Part shown: in pieces, positions 7,258-16,487 of the stretch | Position numbering within the stretch: position 1 is the first letter of the stretch | Layout of the letters: each line of letters begins with the position of its first letter | From: Sphingomonas sp. M1-B02 | Lineage (GTDB): Bacteria > Pseudomonadota > Alphaproteobacteria > Sphingomonadales > Sphingomonadaceae | DNA: 64,000 nt | Assembly (NCBI RefSeq): GCF_026167525.1 | Contig: NZ_CP110679.1 | Span: forward strand, 1,240,001-1,304,000 | Direction: 5' to 3' | Translations under genes and position numbers: made by a program | Notes under the pieces: generated by a model | What the model was told of the DNA's origin: nothing | Databases searched by the model: none | Seen by the model: the letters and a program-made list of their open reading frames with translations, nothing else

Positions 7258-7980
7258 CTAGTTGGCGACGAAGCAACTCTCGCCCGCGACGTTGAGCCGC
7301 CCGCACAGCGAGCGCGCCTGGCCGTTGCTGCCGGCATTCACCCGCAGGCGATAGAAGGTCTCGCCGTCGCGTTCCGTGCGTTCGATCGATTTTCCCAGCG
7401 GGGCGAGATAGGCGAAGCGCTTCGAGAGCTGCGCCCATGCCACGTTCGCGCGCCCTTCGCTCGGGAAGGCGCCGAGCTGGATCAGCGCGCCCGATCCGGC
7501 GCTGGCCGCAGCCGGCGCGCGCACCGGCGCGGCAGCCCGCGTGGGCGCGCTGGTAGCGGCCGGAACCGCCAACTTGGCATTCTTGGTACCTTCCGCGCCT
7601 GCGCCCGTCTTGGCCCGCGTGCCTTCGACCGGTGCCTCGGGCAGCGCGCCGACATTGATGCTGGCGTTGCTCGCCGCACCCTGGCTGGTCGCGAAGACGC
7701 TGTCGCCCTCGCCGTCGACCTTCATCCCGCCGGGCTCGTCGGGCTTGACCTTGTAATCGCCTTCCTGCGCCGCGATCAGCTCGCCATTGCCGGTCGCGCC
7801 CTGCTGTCCGCGATACCAGCTATAGCCGAACACCGCCGCCGCGATCAGCACGAGCCCGAGCAGAACGTATAAAAGCGTTCGCCCGATCGAGGAGCCCTCG
7901 CGATAGTCCTCGTCGACCGTCTCCAGCCAGGGGAGCCGATCGTCGTCCGAGCGATCCGTGTCCGCGGCGCCGATATTCAT
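7258..7980 (-). CDS. SPOR-domain membrane protein
   Basis: 240 residues: cytoplasmic N-terminus, one membrane segment near 35-55 (LLYVLLGLVLIAAAVFGYSW), a low-complexity Ala/Pro/Thr linker, and a C-terminal SPOR domain from about residue 160 (LIQLGAFPSEGRANVAWAQL). SPOR domains bind denuded glycan at division sites. The start codon lies one base beyond the argS stop, so the genes are tightly coupled. The same neighbourhood is common in alphaproteobacteria; the exact division or cell-wall role is not established. Confidence 0.88.
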   Translation of the reverse strand: MNIGAADTDRSDDDRLPWLETVDEDYREGSSIGRTLLYVLLGLVLIAAAVFGYSWYRGQQGATGNGELIAAQEGDYKVKPDEPGGMKVDGEGDSVFATSQGAASNASINVGALPEAPVEGTRAKTGAGAEGTKNAKLAVPAATSAPTRAAAPVRAPAAASAGSGALIQLGAFPSEGRANVAWAQLSKRFAYLAPLGKSIERTERDGETFYRLRVNAGSNGQARSLCGRLNVAGESCFVAN

Positions 7981-7981
7981 C

Positions 7982-9706
7982 TCAATGCATCTCCTGCACG
8001 GCCTCGACGCCCATCAGGGCCAGGCCGTTGCGGACAATCTGCCCGATTGCGCGCGCCAGGAAAAGCCGTGCGCAGGTGAGCTCGGGCTGGTCGGTCAGCA
8101 GGAAGCGGCGATCGGGCCGATCGTTGCCGGCATTCCACAGCGCGTGAAAACTTGCCGACAAGTCATAGAGATAGAAGGCAATTCGGTGCGGCTCACGGGC
8201 CAGTGCGGCGCTTTCCACCACCCGCGGGAACTGCGCCGCGAGCTTCACCACCGCCAGCTCTTCCGTATCAAGCAGGGACAGTGCCGCATCGGGACAGTCG
8301 ATTCCCGCCTCCGCCGCCTTGCGGTGGAGCGAGGCGATCCGGGCGTGGGCATATTGCACATAGAAGACCGGATTGTCCTTCGACGCCTCGACGACCTTGG
8401 CGAAGTCGAAGTCCATCTGCGCATCGGCTTTCCGGGTCAGCATCGTGAAGCGGACGACGTCCTTGCCGACTTCGTTCACGACATCGGCCAGCGTCACGAA
8501 ATTGCCCGAGCGCTTGGACATCTTCACCGGCTCGCCGGCGCGCAGCAGCCGCACCATCTGCACCAGCTTGACGTCGAACCGCGTCTTGCCCTCAGTCAGC
8601 GCCTGCACTGCCGCGACGATCCGCTTGACCGTCCCGGCATGGTCGGCGCCCCAGATGTCGATCAGCTGGTCGGCCGACTGCGCCTTCTGGAAATGATAGG
8701 CCAGATCGGCGCCGAAATAGGTCCACTGCCCGTTCGATTTCCTGATCGGTCGATCCTGGTCGTCGCCGAACCTGGTCGAGCGGAACAGCGGCAGCTCGAC
8801 CGGCTCCCAGTCGTCGAGCATCTCGCCCTTGGGCGCCTCGAGCACGCCGTCATAGACCAGGTCGCGCTCGCGCAGCCACGCCTCGGCCGCCTCGGGCTTG
8901 CCCGCCGCCTGCAATTCGGCCTCGGACGAGAAGAGATCGTGGTGGATGCCCAGCAAGGCCAGATCGGCGCGGATCATCACCAGCATCGCCGCCACCGCCT
9001 CGGTGCGGAACAAGGCCAGCCATTCGTCCTCGGGCGCATCGACGTACCTGTCGCCAAATTCGGCCGCAAGCTTCTCGCCCACCGGCTTCAGATATTCGCC
9101 GGGATAGAGGCCCTCGGGTATCTCGATCGTCTCGCCCAGCGCCTCGCGGTAACGGAGGTGCGCCGAGCGCGCGAGCACGTCGACCTGCCCGCCGGCATCG
9201 TTGACATAATATTCGCGCACCACGTCATGCCCGACATATTCGAGCAGGGTCGCCAATGCGTCGCCCACGACGGCACCGCGGCAATGCCCCATATGCATCG
9301 GCCCCGTCGGGTTGGCCGAGACATATTCGACATTGACCTTCACCCCCGCGCCGATCGCCGAGCGGCCATAATCGTCGGCGGCGGTGAGGATTTCGCTCAG
9401 CTCGCCGCGCCACGTATCGTCGGTCAGGCTCAGATTGATGAAGCCCGGCCCCGCCACGCCCACAGACGCGACTTCGGCCAGCTTCTCCAGCTCGGCGGCA
9501 ATCTTCTCGGCCAGCGCGCGCGGATTGGTGCCCGCGGGCTTGGCGAGGACCATCGCGGCGTTGGTCGCCAGATCGCCATGCGTCACGTCGCGCGGCGGCT
9601 CCACCGTCACCGCGCGGCGCTCGAGCCCGGCGGGCAGGTCGCCCGACGCCACAAGGGCATCGAGCGCGGCGTCGAGATGGGCAGCGAAACGGGTATAGAG
9701 CGTCAT
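7982..9706 (-). CDS. argS: ArgS, arginyl-tRNA synthetase
   Basis: Class I aminoacyl-tRNA synthetase charging tRNA-Arg, 574 residues. The HIGH-type motif is GPMHMGHCRG near residue 125-134 and the KMSKS-type loop is PVKMSKRSGNFVTL. The N-terminal Add-1 domain has FAAHLDAALDAL, and the C-terminal anticodon-binding domain ends GLALMGVEAVQEMH. The ATG at 9706 gives the normal N-terminus MTLYTRFAAHL; the in-frame extension upstream is not family-like. First gene of the run to tatC. Confidence 0.96.
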   Translation of the reverse strand: MTLYTRFAAHLDAALDALVASGDLPAGLERRAVTVEPPRDVTHGDLATNAAMVLAKPAGTNPRALAEKIAAELEKLAEVASVGVAGPGFINLSLTDDTWRGELSEILTAADDYGRSAIGAGVKVNVEYVSANPTGPMHMGHCRGAVVGDALATLLEYVGHDVVREYYVNDAGGQVDVLARSAHLRYREALGETIEIPEGLYPGEYLKPVGEKLAAEFGDRYVDAPEDEWLALFRTEAVAAMLVMIRADLALLGIHHDLFSSEAELQAAGKPEAAEAWLRERDLVYDGVLEAPKGEMLDDWEPVELPLFRSTRFGDDQDRPIRKSNGQWTYFGADLAYHFQKAQSADQLIDIWGADHAGTVKRIVAAVQALTEGKTRFDVKLVQMVRLLRAGEPVKMSKRSGNFVTLADVVNEVGKDVVRFTMLTRKADAQMDFDFAKVVEASKDNPVFYVQYAHARIASLHRKAAEAGIDCPDAALSLLDTEELAVVKLAAQFPRVVESAALAREPHRIAFYLYDLSASFHALWNAGNDRPDRRFLLTDQPELTCARLFLARAIGQIVRNGLALMGVEAVQEMH

Positions 9707-9759
9707 CGGGGTTCCAGCTTCAGAAGGAACCGCGGCCATTAGCCCAATGCCCCCTCCCC

Positions 9760-9844
9760 GTCATCCCCGCGAAGGCGGGACTCCAGGATGACTCTGCCCC
9801 GCCAGTCCTGCTTGACCCTGGATCCCCGCCTTCGCGGGGATGAC
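9760..9844. repeat. intergenic inverted repeat, GTCATCCCCGCGAAGGCGGG type
   Basis: Two perfect 20-base arms, GTCATCCCCGCGAAGGCGGG (9760-9779) and its reverse complement (9825-9844), flank about 45 bases. This is a widespread extragenic repeat form in Sphingomonadales and other alphaproteobacteria. It lies between the argS start and the end of the DUF1501 gene. Confidence 0.8.
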
Positions 9845-9873
9845 GACGGTGGGGGTCGGGGCGACGGCGCGGC

Positions 9874-11025
9874 TCAGGCCCGCACCAAATCCCCCATCAC
9901 CCGCGCGCTTCGCATATCCGGAAACAGCTTCGCCGCGCTGCGCACCGGCAACAGGTCGAAATGCGAGGCCACCGCGCTGTTGAGCACCGTATCCAGCCCC
10001 ACCGTGGGCTTCAGATCGCGCCCCTCATATAATGCCGCGTCGGAAAGCCCCGGCCAGTCCGCCACCACGCGCCCGCCATTGACCGCGCCGCCCAGCAGCA
10101 TCGCCATCGATCCGGTGCCATGATCGGTCCCCTGCGTCCCGTTGACCTTCACCGTCCGCCCGAATTCGGTCGCGACCACCACCATCGTGTTCGCCCAAAG
10201 CGGCCCCAGCCCAGACTGGATCGCGCCGATCATCGCATCGAGGCCCTTGAGCTGCGCGCCGAGCCGCCCGCGCTGCTGCGCATGCGTGTCCCAGCCCCCG
10301 GTTTCGATCATCGCGATCCGCGCGCCCCCCTCTGCCGCGAGCAGCTTGGCGGCGAGCGACCCCGTCGCCGCGGCATTCCGCCCATTGTCGGCGGCCATGT
10401 CGCTGGTCAGCATCCGCGTCGCGGTCGCCTGCTCCCACACCGCGTGGAGCTGCGGATCGCCCTGATACATCGCCGTCACCCGCGCGAGCAGATCGTCCGA
10501 GGCGTCGGGCAGCGCCGAGGGCGCATAGCTCGCCACCTCGACCTTGCCCCGCAGCGCCATCGGGATCGTCGCCGCCAGCGCGATCGCCTTCTCGTCGGCG
10601 GGCAGCAGCGACAGCAGCCGGTTGAGCCAGCCGTCCTTCAGCGCATAAGCCGCGCTCCCGCCCGTCTCGAGCACATTCTGCCCGTCGAAATGCGATCGAT
10701 CGCGATAGGGGGACGCCACCGCATGCACGAACAGCGCCTGCTTCGCGCGATACAGCCCGTTCACCGTCGTCATCGACGGATGCAGCGCGAACATCGAGTC
10801 GAGCTTGGGCGCGTTGACGAAATCCTGCGCCAGCAGCCCGCGCTGCGCCACGAAGGCCGGATCGCCGACCGGGGCCAGCGTCCCCAGCCCGTCCGCCGCG
10901 CCGCGCTGGATGATGAAGACGAATCGCCGCTCGGTATTGGCGCGCGCCAGCACCATCTTGGCGCCCAGCCCCGAACTGACGATCGCGGAGGCGCCCAGCG
11001 CCACGAAGCTTCTGCGTGTGAACAT
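9874..11025 (-). CDS. DUF1501 family protein, Tat-exported
   Basis: 383 residues. The N-terminus MFTRRSFVALGASAIVSSGL is a twin-arginine signal. The body has the DUF1501 hallmarks RGAADGLGTLAPVGDPA, RSHFDGQNVLETG, ETGGWDTHAQQRGRLGAQL and VVVATEFGRTV, related to the alkaline-phosphatase/sulfatase fold. DUF1501 genes nearly always pair with DUF1800, here 4 bases upstream in the same operon. The substrate is unknown. The Tat genes nearby could export it. Confidence 0.9.
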   Translation of the reverse strand: MFTRRSFVALGASAIVSSGLGAKMVLARANTERRFVFIIQRGAADGLGTLAPVGDPAFVAQRGLLAQDFVNAPKLDSMFALHPSMTTVNGLYRAKQALFVHAVASPYRDRSHFDGQNVLETGGSAAYALKDGWLNRLLSLLPADEKAIALAATIPMALRGKVEVASYAPSALPDASDDLLARVTAMYQGDPQLHAVWEQATATRMLTSDMAADNGRNAAATGSLAAKLLAAEGGARIAMIETGGWDTHAQQRGRLGAQLKGLDAMIGAIQSGLGPLWANTMVVVATEFGRTVKVNGTQGTDHGTGSMAMLLGGAVNGGRVVADWPGLSDAALYEGRDLKPTVGLDTVLNSAVASHFDLLPVRSAAKLFPDMRSARVMGDLVRA

Positions 11026-11029
11026 GCTG

Positions 11030-12499
11030 CTATCTCCGCATAAATTCAGGGGCGACGAGCATCAGCGCGACGCCCTGCCCCGGGCTTTCCGCCCGCGCGA
11101 TGGCCTGCGCCGTCGAATTGCTCAACGCCGCCGGGAACAGCTCCGCCGCCCGCGCCCGCGCATCCACCGTGTCGCGCGTCCGCTGCGCCATCCGCTCCGC
11201 CGCCTCGACACGCCGCATCACGGCGTCGGGCCCGGCCCAGGTCGCCGCGACATCGTCCCAGCCCGCGGGCGACCCCGGCCGCCACACGGGCTGGCCGAGC
11301 TGGGTCATCAGTCCCTGGATCGATTGCTGCGGCATCTGCTGGGTGCCGAGCCCCCGCATCGCCGAGATCGTCCACTCCCAGGGCGACTTGAACTTGGCCG
11401 GCGCCGCGCTCCAGCATTCGGGCGCCTCGACCAGTGCGCGATACACGGTCGGCAAGTCGCCCCCCGATCGCAGGAAGGCCGTCTCCAGCGTGCCGACCAG
11501 GGTCGCGGGCGGCTCGTCGCCGGCAAAATGCCGCGCCAGCTTCGTGGCGACATGCCTCGCCGTCGCCGGATGCACCGCGAGCATATCGAGCACCGCCGCC
11601 GCCTGGCCCTCGCCCTGCTGCGCCCAGCTCTTACCCAGGATCGTCCGTGCGCCCGGCTCGTGCAGGCGCGGCGCGAAGGCGAAGCCGCCCGGCTCGCCGC
11701 GGCGCACCGCTTTGCCCCGTCCGAGTCCCGCCACCGTCCAGCCGGTCATCGCCCGCGCGAATTCGGTCACGTCGGCCTGGCTGTAGCCCGATCGGACCCC
11801 CAGCGTGTGGAGCTCCATGATCTCCCGCGCCAGATTCTCGTTGAGCCCGGCCTTCCCGCCGCGCTGTCCGGCGGCCAGCCCCGCGACGCTGTTCGGCCCC
11901 ACCGATTGCGCCTGGTCGAGATAGACCAGCATCGCCGGATGCCGCTCCACCGCATGGAGCATGTCGCCGAACTTCCCGAGCACATGCGGCCGCACCGCCT
12001 CGAACTCGAGCGTGCCGGCCAGCCCGATCATCGTCATCTTGTCGGCCGAGACCGCGAAATGATTCGCCCAGAAATGTACCAGCCGCTCGACGAAGCTCGC
12101 CGGCGAGGTCACCGCGGTCAGCGCCCTTGCCGAAACCGCGGCGCCATAATGGTCGCGCCCCTGCTGCCGCGACTCTCGCCGCGCCTGTGCCACGGGATCG
12201 CTGCGGTCGCGACGCCGCACCGGTTCGGTCATCGCCGAGCCTGCCATGTCCTGCATAGCCACGGGCTCCGCCGGCATCGGCGCAGTCGCCTGCTCCCGCC
12301 TCAGCATCCGCAGCTCCTGGAGATAGTCGCTCAACTCGGCGGCGATCGTGCCGCTCGAGGGCAAGGTCGCGATCGCCGGGGGCCGTGGCGCATATTTGTC
12401 GAGCTGTGCAAGCAGCCATGCTCTGGGGTTCGCCCCCGGATCCTCGCCAGGCCGACCGCCGAGGCCGAAACGATTCAGCGCGATACTAGCGTCTGCCAC
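11030..12499 (-). CDS. DUF1800 family protein
   Basis: 489 residues. The core shows the family landmarks ALNRFGLGGRPGEDPGANPR at the N-terminus, LVHFWANHFAVS, NENLAREIMELHTLGVRSGY, TEFARAMTGWTV and HFAGDEPPATLVGTL. The GTG at 12499 is chosen because GAAGGA lies 7 bases upstream and the protein then begins VADASIALNRFG as in relatives; the frame remains open further upstream. No signal peptide is evident. Partner of the DUF1501 protein. Biochemical role unknown. Confidence 0.88.
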   Translation of the reverse strand: MADASIALNRFGLGGRPGEDPGANPRAWLLAQLDKYAPRPPAIATLPSSGTIAAELSDYLQELRMLRREQATAPMPAEPVAMQDMAGSAMTEPVRRRDRSDPVAQARRESRQQGRDHYGAAVSARALTAVTSPASFVERLVHFWANHFAVSADKMTMIGLAGTLEFEAVRPHVLGKFGDMLHAVERHPAMLVYLDQAQSVGPNSVAGLAAGQRGGKAGLNENLAREIMELHTLGVRSGYSQADVTEFARAMTGWTVAGLGRGKAVRRGEPGGFAFAPRLHEPGARTILGKSWAQQGEGQAAAVLDMLAVHPATARHVATKLARHFAGDEPPATLVGTLETAFLRSGGDLPTVYRALVEAPECWSAAPAKFKSPWEWTISAMRGLGTQQMPQQSIQGLMTQLGQPVWRPGSPAGWDDVAATWAGPDAVMRRVEAAERMAQRTRDTVDARARAAELFPAALSNSTAQAIARAESPGQGVALMLVAPEFMRR

Positions 12500-12713
12500 G
12501 GCATGTCCTTCGATGACCAGCGTGCCAGCGATAGCCGTCACTTGTCGCAGAAGTTTGTCAGCATCAGCTTTTCGCAAGCGATGCGTCCGCTGCAAGCGCA
12601 GGCATCGTCCTTTGCGTTTGCCGCTTATGTTGCATCGCAGCAGGATGGCCGCATCGAACAAGAAGAGGGGATGCAGGTCGGGCTCTTTCGATCAACCAGA
12701 AGGAGTAGTGACC

Positions 12714-12992
12714 ATGATCCGCATTCTTACCGCAGCTGCCGCCGCCTCGATCCTGTTCGCCGGCCCGGCACTTGCCCGCGATGCCGAACGCGTCTTCACG
12801 CATGAGGGCGTCACTTATGCCTACACCGCCACCCCCAAGGGCGATGCGACGATCCTCGAAGGCTCGGCGTCCGAAGGCGGCAAGTTCCGCCTCACCGTCC
12901 GCAAGGGCTGGGTGAGCGGCTATGCCGGCAACGCCCGCGTATCGTTCCGCGCGCCCAAGTCGGCCGCGCCCGTCACGCTCGCACAGCGCTGA
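12714..12992 (+). CDS. small secreted protein, unknown function
   Basis: 92 residues starting at an ATG preceded by AGAAGGAG at about 8 bases. The signal peptide MIRILTAAAAASILFAGPAL ends in an A-x-A-type site near residue 21. The mature part has alternating beta-like segments (VFTHEGVTYAYTATPKGDAT and FRLTVRKGWVSGYAGNARVS). No cysteines and no recognised domain. It stands alone between divergent DUF1800 and convergent dgt. Function not assigned. Confidence 0.8.
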   Translation: MIRILTAAAAASILFAGPALARDAERVFTHEGVTYAYTATPKGDATILEGSASEGGKFRLTVRKGWVSGYAGNARVSFRAPKSAAPVTLAQR

Positions 12993-12998
12993 GATCAA

Positions 12999-13026
12999 GG
13001 GGCCTCCGCCTGCGGGCGGGGGCTCC
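12999..13026. terminator. bidirectional hairpin between convergent genes
   Basis: GGGGCCTCCGCC pairs with GGCGGGGGCTCC (12 pairs including two G-T) around a short TGCG loop, followed by TTCC on the plus strand. Its place between two converging stop codons supports a terminator role, although the T-run is poor. Confidence 0.5.
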
Positions 13027-13031
13027 TTCCC

Positions 13032-14198
13032 TCAGAAGCCCTCGGGCAAGTCGATCGGCCCGATCACGTCGCGGTAGCGGGTGACGGCATAGCGATCGGT
13101 CATCCCGGCGATGAAGTCGGCGATGTGCCGGCTCCGCCATGGCTCGGCATCGGGCAGCGCATCGCGCCATTCCTGCGGCATCAGCGCCGGATCGCCTGCA
13201 TAAGCCGCGAACAGCCCCGCCACCACCGCATGCGCCGCCTCCGCCGCGGCAAGCTGCGCCGGATGGTGGTATAGATTGGCGTACATGAAGCGCTTCAGGT
13301 CGCGCTCGGCCTCGCGCATTCCGTCCGAGAAGCGCGCCAGGCAGCGCCCGGCCGCGCGCACATCCTCGACCGATCCGATATCGGCGGCGCTCAACTCCGC
13401 ACGCGTATTCGCGATCAGATCGTTGGCCATCGCCCCGATCTGCGCGCGGATCAACTCGCCCATCAGCCGCTTGGGGGCAACCCCCGGAAACTTCGCCTCC
13501 ACCGCGCGCCAGCCCTCGGCGATCATCGGCACCGCCAGCAATTGATCCAGCGTCAGCAGCCCGGCGCGCAGCCCGTCGTCGATATCGTGATTGTCATAGG
13601 CGATGTCGTCCGCCAGCGCCGCGACCTGCGCCTCCAGCGACGGCCAGCGCTCCAGCTCGAGCGGATATTCGGCATCCGCCGCCGCCAGCGCCCATTGCGG
13701 CGCGGCGATCGGGCCGTTGTGCTTGGCCAGCCCCTCCAGCATGTCCCAGGTCAGGTTGAGCCCGTCCCACGCCGGATAGGGGCTCTCCAGCTTGGTCAGC
13801 GTCCGCAGCGTATGGCCATTATGGTCGAACCCGCCCTGCGCGGAGAGCGCCGCCTTCAGTGCATCCTCGCCGGCATGGCCGAAGGGCGGATGGCCGATAT
13901 CGTGCGCCAGACAGAGCGCCTCGGTAAGGTCCTCGTTGATCCCCAGCGCGCGCGCCACCGTCCGCCCGATCTGCGCGACCTCCAGGCTGTGCGTCAGCCG
14001 CACCCGGAAATGGTCGCCGTCGGGCGCCAGGAACACCTGCGTCTTGTGCCGCAGCCGGCGGAAGCTGATCGAATGGATGATCCGGTCACGGTCACGCTGG
14101 AAGGCGTCGCGCGGCCCGCGAACCGTGCCGTCGCGCTCCGGATGCAAACGACCGCGACTGGCCTCGGCGGTGCAGCCCCAGGGGGAAATCTCTCTCAC
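13032..14198 (-). CDS. dgt: dGTP triphosphohydrolase-like HD protein
   Basis: Deoxyguanosinetriphosphate triphosphohydrolase-like protein (type 2), which cleaves dNTPs to nucleoside and triphosphate. 388 residues, GTG start. The HD metal site appears as [20 protein letters not shown], then [19 protein letters not shown], and a downstream [18 protein letters not shown]. The N-terminal [20 protein letters not shown] is the family signature. In many alphaproteobacteria it lies close to argS; here the DUF1501/DUF1800 pair and a small gene intervene. Confidence 0.92.
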   Translation of the reverse strand: MREISPWGCTAEASRGRLHPERDGTVRGPRDAFQRDRDRIIHSISFRRLRHKTQVFLAPDGDHFRVRLTHSLEVAQIGRTVARALGINEDLTEALCLAHDIGHPPFGHAGEDALKAALSAQGGFDHNGHTLRTLTKLESPYPAWDGLNLTWDMLEGLAKHNGPIAAPQWALAAADAEYPLELERWPSLEAQVAALADDIAYDNHDIDDGLRAGLLTLDQLLAVPMIAEGWRAVEAKFPGVAPKRLMGELIRAQIGAMANDLIANTRAELSAADIGSVEDVRAAGRCLARFSDGMREAERDLKRFMYANLYHHPAQLAAAEAAHAVVAGLFAAYAGDPALMPQEWRDALPDAEPWRSRHIADFIAGMTDRYAVTRYRDVIGPIDLPEGF

Positions 14199-14241
14199 CG
14201 CGCCGCCCCTACCGCGTCACGACTGCCTTGTCGAAGCCAAG

Positions 14242-16389
14242 TCACTTGGCGGCAAGTTTGGTGACCTTCTGCCCGGCGTCGCTGGTGAATACGAAGCCCG
14301 AAATGCCCGATTTGCCGATCACGTTGACGAACGCCTGCGCCTCGGCAGACGTCTTGAACGGCCCCGCCAGGACCCGGTTGGTGGCTCGCAGCGGGGTCCA
14401 CCACCCCGATTTGCCCTTGAATGCGGCCGGCGCCTTGGCAACCGTCGCCTTCCACGCCTTGGGCAGGTCGACCTCGTTCGCGCCGCCGGCTACCTGGACC
14501 CAGACCCGCTTGGCATCGGCTTTCGCGACCTCCTTGGCCTTGGCCGCCTCCTTGGCCTTGGCCTCGGCCTTTGCTTTGGCATCTGCCTTGGCCTTGGCGT
14601 CTGCCTTCGCCTTTGCGTCGGCCTTTGCCTTGGCGTCTGCCTTCGCCTTTGCGTCGGCCTTTGCCTTGGCGGCAGCCACGGCCGTCGCGTCGGGCTTCTT
14701 GACCTCGGGCTTCGCCTTCGCTTCGGGCTTCGTGGGGGCCTTGACCGGCGCGGCTGCCGCCGGGGCAACGGCCTCGGCACGCACGGGTACCGGCTCCGGC
14801 TCCCCTGCAGGCGCAAGCACCGGATCGAGCGGCGGCGCGGTTACGACGGCGAGTTCTTCGCCGGGGATGGTAATTCCCGCGACGATCGAGGCGAGCACCG
14901 AATCCTCCTGCCCGACACGCGCCGGCCCGGGCGGTGCGGGCTCCGGCTCCGGTGCGGCGGCGACCGTTGCCGTTTCCGGACGTGCAGTCGCGGGCAAATC
15001 GACCGGCTCGGTGGGGGCCGCGCTCGCTGTGACGACGGGCGCTGCACTGGCAGGGGCGGCCGGTGCAGGAGCAGGGGTAGGCGCCGGGAGGGGCGGCTGA
15101 GGCGTCGTCGCGATAGCCGCGGGCCCACCCTGGGCCGCCTGCACGGTCGGCACCGGCCGAGGGCCGGCATCCCGCGCCGCCAGACGTGCGGCAAGCGCGG
15201 TCTCGACCGGATTTGCCGCAGGCGGCGCTTCCCGAACCGGGTTCGGCATAGTGCGCGGTACGACGGGAAGCGATGCGGCAGCGGTCTGCACGGCCGCCTG
15301 TCGAGCCGCCGCCACCCGAACCGCCTCGCGCTGGCGCGCCTCCTGAATTTCGCGCTGGCGCGCTTCCTGGACCTCGCGCTGACGCGCTTCCTGCACTTCT
15401 CGCGCCTGCGTTGCGCGCGCTTGGCGTTCGCGGACATCGCGCGCGTCGCGGGCCAATTGCTCCGCGCGTTCGCGCGCCGCCCGTTCGTCACGCTCGCGTT
15501 CGCGGCGCGATCGCCGGTCCTTAGGCTTTTCGGCAGCCGCGCGGTTCGGCTGCGCTGCGGCCAGCTGCACCGGCCGGATATCGGGCACATAGCGCGGGAG
15601 CGCCGGCGCGAGCCGGGCATCGGCAAGTCGCGCCTGCGTCGCCGAGGGCGAACCGAAATGCACCGCAAAGGCGCGGTCTGCGGGAGCCATACCGCCCAGC
15701 CGCCGGAAGAAGGGTGTCAACGACGCCCCCATATTGTTCGGCATCATGTTGGCGGCGATCCGCTCGGCCCCCGCAATATCGCCGTTCATCGCCAGGATGA
15801 AGGCGCGCGCCCGCCACGCCGCACGGTCGCTGCGACGAAGCAGCGGATCGAGCTGGCGCATCGCATCGTCGCTGCGCCCCGTCGCGCCGAGCGACAGCGC
15901 GTATCGCCGGATCGTTTCCTCGTCCTGCTGCGATTGCAGCGCGAGCTTGTAATCCTGTTGCGCGAGTCCCGGTTGGCCGAGCAGATCATAAGCGAAGCCG
16001 CGATCCGACGCATATTCGCGAGGGGGCAGCCCCTTGGCCTCGGCCGCCTGGAACAGCCGCAGCGCTTCGCCGGGCCGCTCCATCCGCACCAGCGTCGAGC
16101 CCCGCCCGGCCAGGATCCGCGGATTGGTTGGATCGAGCGCCTCGGCGCGCGCAAAGAAAGCGAAGGCGGCCGCGGTATCGTTGAGCCGCGCGCTCAGCAA
16201 GCCGGCCTCGAGCAACGCGCGCACGTTGCGCGGATCCGCCGCCAGCACGCGGATTTCCTGGGCGAGCTTGTCCACGTCGGGATTGGCGGTAGGCACGAAT
16301 TGCGACTGGGCGGCGGCGGGGATGCCGCTCGCTCCGGCTGCAAGAGCCATTGCCAGCGAAATCGAACGCAAGAAGCGAATCTGCTGCAT
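14242..16389 (-). CDS. TPR and SPOR-domain protein with long Lys/Ala repeat
   Basis: 715-residue envelope protein. A signal peptide (SLAMALAAGASGIPAAAQ) is followed by TPR-type helical repeats to about residue 250, including ALLEAGLLSARLNDTAAAFA. Next comes an Arg/Glu/Gln-rich coiled segment with QEARQRE repeats, then a Pro/Ala-rich linker, a Lys/Ala stretch built of KAKADA units, and a C-terminal SPOR domain (RVWVQVAGGANEVDLPKAW to the end). It is 98 bases downstream of ftsZ on the same strand. SPOR plus position suggest a septal or peptidoglycan-linked role; this is inference. Confidence 0.82.
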   Translation of the reverse strand: MQQIRFLRSISLAMALAAGASGIPAAAQSQFVPTANPDVDKLAQEIRVLAADPRNVRALLEAGLLSARLNDTAAAFAFFARAEALDPTNPRILAGRGSTLVRMERPGEALRLFQAAEAKGLPPREYASDRGFAYDLLGQPGLAQQDYKLALQSQQDEETIRRYALSLGATGRSDDAMRQLDPLLRRSDRAAWRARAFILAMNGDIAGAERIAANMMPNNMGASLTPFFRRLGGMAPADRAFAVHFGSPSATQARLADARLAPALPRYVPDIRPVQLAAAQPNRAAAEKPKDRRSRRERERDERAARERAEQLARDARDVRERQARATQAREVQEARQREVQEARQREIQEARQREAVRVAAARQAAVQTAAASLPVVPRTMPNPVREAPPAANPVETALAARLAARDAGPRPVPTVQAAQGGPAAIATTPQPPLPAPTPAPAPAAPASAAPVVTASAAPTEPVDLPATARPETATVAAAPEPEPAPPGPARVGQEDSVLASIVAGITIPGEELAVVTAPPLDPVLAPAGEPEPVPVRAEAVAPAAAAPVKAPTKPEAKAKPEVKKPDATAVAAAKAKADAKAKADAKAKADAKAKADAKAKADAKAKAEAKAKEAAKAKEVAKADAKRVWVQVAGGANEVDLPKAWKATVAKAPAAFKGKSGWWTPLRATNRVLAGPFKTSAEAQAFVNVIGKSGISGFVFTSDAGQKVTKLAAK
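14591..14662 (-). repeat. tandem 36-base direct repeat inside the SPOR gene
   Basis: Two identical 36-base units (14591-14626 and 14627-14662) encode KAKADA-type hexapeptides, with degenerate partial copies on both sides. In-frame multiples of 3 allow copy number to vary without frameshift. This is coding sequence, not a CRISPR: there are no unique spacers. Confidence 0.85.
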
Positions 16390-16487
16390 GTGGATCAGCC
16401 TAGACGCGACTTTGGGTGAACCGCCAATGACGCATCGCCGGCGGCTCGCCGAAGCGAGACACGCCGGCGACGAACGCCAGTTTGGCG

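Noticed and set aside
7958-9742. 594-codon plus-strand open frame
   Set aside because: Complement of argS; no ribosome-binding site or recognisable domain.
14500-14700. possible CRISPR array
   Set aside because: The repeats are contiguous 36-base coding units for KAKADA peptides without unique spacers.
13792-16419. 875-codon plus-strand open frame
   Set aside because: Antisense to dgt and the TPR/SPOR gene; Arg/Leu/Gly-rich shadow of high-GC codons with no family motifs.
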